Assembly (NCBI GenBank): GCA_020049615.1
Contig: JAIFKN010000058.1
Span: 1-9,349 of the forward strand
Direction of reading: 5' to 3'
Origin: a bacterium
Lineage (GTDB): Bacteria; Planctomycetota; UBA11346
DNA length: 9,349 nucleotides
The notes under the pieces are model-generated. The model saw nothing but the letters and a program-made list of their open reading frames with translations, was not told where the DNA came from and did no database searches. The stretch's first letter is position 1; each line of letters opens with the position of its first letter. The translations under genes were made by a program, and so were the position numbers. This document shows positions 6,962-9,349 of the stretch, piece after piece.

Positions 6962-7016
6962 GGCGGGATCGTGCCGCCGGAGCGCGGGCACGCCAGCGCA
7001 GCACCCGCCGCGGCGG

Positions 7017-8528
7017 TCAGGCCCCGTAGAGGCGCGGCATCGGCACCGGGGCCTTGGCCATCTGCGCGTGGACCATGCGCAGTAGCACCTCGCGCTTGGC
7101 CTCCTGCGCCGCCGGATCGTCCCACAGGTTGCGCAGTTCGCCGGGATCGGTCGCCAGGTCGTAGAGCTCGCCCCAGGTCTGTCCGCGGTGGGTGGTCAGC
7201 TTCCACCGCCGATCGATGTAGGTATCGAGGTGGAGCTTGTGCGGCTGGTGCCGGTTCTCGACCAGCACATGGTCGCGCGCCGCTGCCGCCGCGCCGGTCC
7301 ATACCGGCAGCTGGTCGACTCCGCTCATGCCGCGGTCCTGCGGCAGGCCGAGGGCGGAGAGCATGGTCGGCGCGACGTCGATCAGGCTGAGCATCGCATC
7401 GCTGACGCTGCCGGCCGGGATGGCGCCGGGCAGCCGGGCCAGGAACGGCACGCGGACCATGTCTTCGAAGTGGAACGGACCCTTGGCGATCAGCCCATGC
7501 TGGCCGTAGAAGTGGCCGTGGTCGGTGCTGAAGATGACCAGGGTGTCCTCGGCCAGGCCGAGGCGGTCCAGGGAGCGCAGGATGCCGCCGATGCAGTCGT
7601 CGACGAAGGCCATCATCCCGTGGTAGATGGCGATGTCCTTGGCCAGTTCAGCACGGTTGTGCCGGTGGCTGTGGCAGCCGTGCATGCACTGGCCTTCCGG
7701 CTCCTCGAACTCGGCGTACGAGGGCCGCTCCTCGCGCGTGCGGGCGAGGTATGGCGGCCAGCGCGTGATGTCGTCGCCCGAACCGTCCGGCACGACGACT
7801 TCCTCGGGCCGGTACATCGACGCCCACTTTCCACTGACCAGGTACGAGGGGTGGGGATCGGGGAAGCTGGCCCAGGTGAGGAACGGCTGGCCGCTGGCCT
7901 TCGACGCCTCCAGGCGTGCGATGGTGCGCTCCTCGATCCAGCGGTTGTAATGCAGTTCCTCGGGCAGCTCCCAGGCGCCCCGGCGACCGCTTTTGGCAGT
8001 ACCGCCGGGGGCACGGAACCAGGTGCGCCAATCCGGGCAGCGCTCCTGCAGCCACAGACCGTAGTGCATGCCGACATGGCCTTCGTCGGTGTGGTTGCGG
8101 ACGAGCTCGATGTCGTCGAAGCCGTACCACGGTTCGCGGAAGGTCCGCCAGTGATCGTAGTCCTGCAGGGTCGGATAGGCCTCGACGCTGGGCCAGCGCG
8201 GGTCGCCCTTCAGCGGCTGGAAGTGGGCCTTGCCGACCAGCGCCGTACGCAGGCCGGCGCCACGCAGGCGGTCACCGACCGTCGGCACCGCCGGATCGAG
8301 ACGCGTGCCCAGGCTGTAGGCGCCGTGCTGGCTGGGCATCAGGCCGGTGATCAGCGAGGCGCGGGTCGGAGTGCAGGTCGGGTTGGGGCAGTAGGCGCGG
8401 TCGGCGCGCAGGCCCTCGCGCGCCAGACGGTCGAGATTGGGGGTGCGCAGGCGCGGGTCATAGCACCCCATGCTGCGCCAGTGCTGCTGGTCGCTGGTGA
8501 TGAGCAGAACGTTGCGGGCGACGGCCAT
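7017..8528 (-). CDS. Type I (formylglycine-dependent) sulfatase
   Basis: This 503-residue enzyme of the alkaline phosphatase/sulfatase superfamily hydrolyses a sulfate ester. The motif CTPTR (52-56) within NPTCTPTRASLITG is the C-x-P-x-R signature; Cys52 would be converted to formylglycine by a separate maturase not present here. Other expected site residues are Asp13 and Gln14 (TSDQQ), Lys100 and His102 (GKAHF), His226 (PDPHPSY), Asp336-His337 (STDHG) and Lys349. The C-terminus carries the usual WGELYDLATDPGELRNLWDDP segment. The protein starts directly at the first strand (MAVARNVLLITSDQ) with no signal peptide, so it should be cytoplasmic. GGAG lies 8 bases before the ATG, a good ribosome site. 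It heads the leftward gene run and diverges from an AraC-family gene. The natural substrate (sugar sulfate, aryl sulfate or other) cannot be told from sequence. Confidence 0.93.
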   Translation of the reverse strand: MAVARNVLLITSDQQHWRSMGCYDPRLRTPNLDRLAREGLRADRAYCPNPTCTPTRASLITGLMPSQHGAYSLGTRLDPAVPTVGDRLRGAGLRTALVGKAHFQPLKGDPRWPSVEAYPTLQDYDHWRTFREPWYGFDDIELVRNHTDEGHVGMHYGLWLQERCPDWRTWFRAPGGTAKSGRRGAWELPEELHYNRWIEERTIARLEASKASGQPFLTWASFPDPHPSYLVSGKWASMYRPEEVVVPDGSGDDITRWPPYLARTREERPSYAEFEEPEGQCMHGCHSHRHNRAELAKDIAIYHGMMAFVDDCIGGILRSLDRLGLAEDTLVIFSTDHGHFYGQHGLIAKGPFHFEDMVRVPFLARLPGAIPAGSVSDAMLSLIDVAPTMLSALGLPQDRGMSGVDQLPVWTGAAAAARDHVLVENRHQPHKLHLDTYIDRRWKLTTHRGQTWGELYDLATDPGELRNLWDDPAAQEAKREVLLRMVHAQMAKAPVPMPRLYGA

Positions 8529-8560
8529 GGCATGGACTCCAGGAGCCGCATGATGCTGCC
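8529..8560. promoter_or_regulatory. 32-base divergent spacer with back-to-back ribosome binding sites
   Basis: Only 32 bases separate the sulfatase ATG (minus) from the AraC-type ATG (plus). In the middle is the palindrome CTCCAGGAG (8537-8545): read leftward it gives GGAG 8 bases before the sulfatase start, and read rightward GGAG 15 bases before the regulator start, which is rather far. The spacer is too short to hold two full promoters, so at least one promoter must lie inside the opposite gene. Confidence 0.6.
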
Positions 8561-8578
8561 ATGAAAGACGGTCTGCAA
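8550..8578 (-). promoter_or_regulatory. Weak candidate promoter for the sulfatase gene run
   Basis: On the minus strand TTGCAG (8578-8573, 3 of 6 to TTGACA) is followed after 17 bases by CATCAT (8555-8550, 4 of 6 to TATAAT). The start site would be near 8543, leaving a leader of about 14 bases with the GGAG ribosome site inside. The -35 box would lie within the first codons of the divergent regulator gene. The match is weak and offered only because spacing and position fit. Confidence 0.22.
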
Positions 8579-9349
8579 GCTGACGCGGTTGATCTGCATG
8601 GCCACTTCTTGACCAAGGTATGGCAGCCGCCGGTCCGTCTCCACCGTGTCGGCCGGGAGGTCCGCAGCACGCCGGCCTACCGCTGCCGTGCCGACTTCGC
8701 CTCGGATGTCCCGCGCCTGCTGGTGCAGCGGACCCTGACCGGGCAGGGTACGGTGCAGGTGGCCGGACGCCGGCACCGCGTGGGCCCGGGTCAGGCCCTG
8801 GTGGTCGCCATCCCCGGGACCGCGGTCTGGGCCTACGAGGGCGACGGCACGCCGTGGAGCTTCGCCTTCGCCTCGATCGCCTGTCCGGTCCTGCCCGATC
8901 TGGCTGCCAGCCCGGTGATCGACCTCGCCGGCATGCCGGCCCTCGACCGCATCTTCGCCATGCTGGTCGAGCGACGCCTCGCCGGCGACGACGGGCCGCA
9001 ACCGGCCCTGGCCTACCAGCTGCTGCTCGGCGCAGTCGGATTGGCTCTCGGCGCCGATCGCGAGCAGCCCGAGGACCGTCTCGCGGCCCGCATCGCCCGG
9101 GCGGAGGGCCGTTGCCGGATCAGCCAGCTGGCGCGTCAGCTCGGCGGCAGCCACGCGGCGCTGACCCGCCGCTTCACCCGGCGCTTCGGCGAACCGCCGC
9201 GGGCCTGGGCGGAGCGTCTGCGCCTGCGTGGCGCCTGCGCCAGGCTCGCTGCCGGTGCCCGTCCCGCCGCCGCCGCCGACGCGGCCGGCTACGACGATCC
9301 CGCCCACTTCGGCCGGGTCTTCCGGCGGCGGCTCGGCCTCACCCCGGGT
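8561..9349 (+). CDS. AraC-family transcriptional regulator (3' end outside window)
   Basis: 263 codons are visible and the frame is open at the right edge. The N-terminal part (about 25-105) looks like the cupin-type ligand-binding domain of AraC regulators, with GQGTVQVAGRRHRVGPGQALVVAIPG typical of the effector pocket strands. The C-terminal part (about 173-263) is the double helix-turn-helix DNA-binding domain: CRISQLARQLGGSHAALTRRFTRRFG is the first, and ARLAAGARPAAAADAAGYDD then PAHFGRVFRRRLGLTPG the second. The family usually ends shortly after GLTP plus a few residues, so only a short tail is missing. The ATG at 8561 is the only nearby in-frame ATG; a TTG at 8609 would remove 16 residues and widen the spacer. 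It is divergent from the sulfatase, the classical arrangement for a regulator that senses the substrate or product of that enzyme; control of the sulfatase is inferred. Confidence 0.88.
   Translation, partial: MKDGLQADAVDLHGHFLTKVWQPPVRLHRVGREVRSTPAYRCRADFASDVPRLLVQRTLTGQGTVQVAGRRHRVGPGQALVVAIPGTAVWAYEGDGTPWSFAFASIACPVLPDLAASPVIDLAGMPALDRIFAMLVERRLAGDDGPQPALAYQLLLGAVGLALGADREQPEDRLAARIARAEGRCRISQLARQLGGSHAALTRRFTRRFGEPPRAWAERLRLRGACARLAAGARPAAAADAAGYDDPAHFGRVFRRRLGLTPG

Noticed and set aside
7188..8564. A 458-codon plus-strand open frame opposite the sulfatase
   Set aside because: It is a shadow of the sulfatase codons with no domain features.
8351..9307. A 318-codon minus-strand open frame across the AraC-type gene
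   Set aside because: The plus strand here encodes a clear AraC regulator with cupin and double helix-turn-helix segments; the minus frame has no motif and also overlaps the sulfatase start.

Overview
The window is GC-rich bacterial DNA with tightly packed genes. It holds nine protein genes: the end of one on the plus strand, seven in a row on the minus strand, and the start of one on the plus strand at the right edge. There are no rRNA, tRNA, CRISPR or insertion-sequence signals. The gene content is a membrane pyrophosphatase, a Cys-type sulfatase divergent from an AraC-family regulator, an ECF sigma factor, a PIN-PhoH ATPase, and a PurN with the FGGKGMYGHHVH variant also found in Bacteroidetes. 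This mix would suit a member of the Planctomycetota/Verrucomicrobiota/Lentisphaerota group. That placement is an inference from gene types; no phylogenetic marker in the window settles it.

Left part (1-708): the C-terminal end of a membrane-bound pyrophosphatase (hppA) runs rightward and meets clpP coming leftward. The convergent gap is built from repeats: a strong hairpin (457-489), two adjacent look-alike palindromes (505-543), a twelve-unit heptamer tandem repeat (563-650), and a second hairpin (655-685) whose 14-bp stem is identical to the first. The hppA frame runs through the first hairpin before it stops.

Middle (709-2962): clpP (ATP-dependent protease subunit) lies downstream of a PIN-PhoH ATPase gene. 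The two probably share one transcript, read leftward from a promoter in the 256-base gap upstream of phoH. That gap has a candidate sigma-70-like promoter at 2768-2796 and two short hairpins.

Right-centre (2963-8528): five leftward genes with small gaps form a likely operon. In transcription order they are a sulfatase without a signal peptide, purN, a two-domain hotdog dehydratase-like protein, an ECF sigma factor overlapping the hotdog gene by one base, and a half-size ABC exporter. These functions do not form a known pathway. The most unusual protein is the double-hotdog one: its two halves each seem to keep a different one of the two FabZ catalytic residues, and its second half stops early where the sigma gene begins.

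Right edge (8529-9349): an AraC-family regulator is transcribed away from the sulfatase, with only 32 bases between the two start codons. It is cut by the window end just inside the last conserved AraC motif. Divergence from the sulfatase suggests that it controls the sulfatase and possibly the genes behind it.
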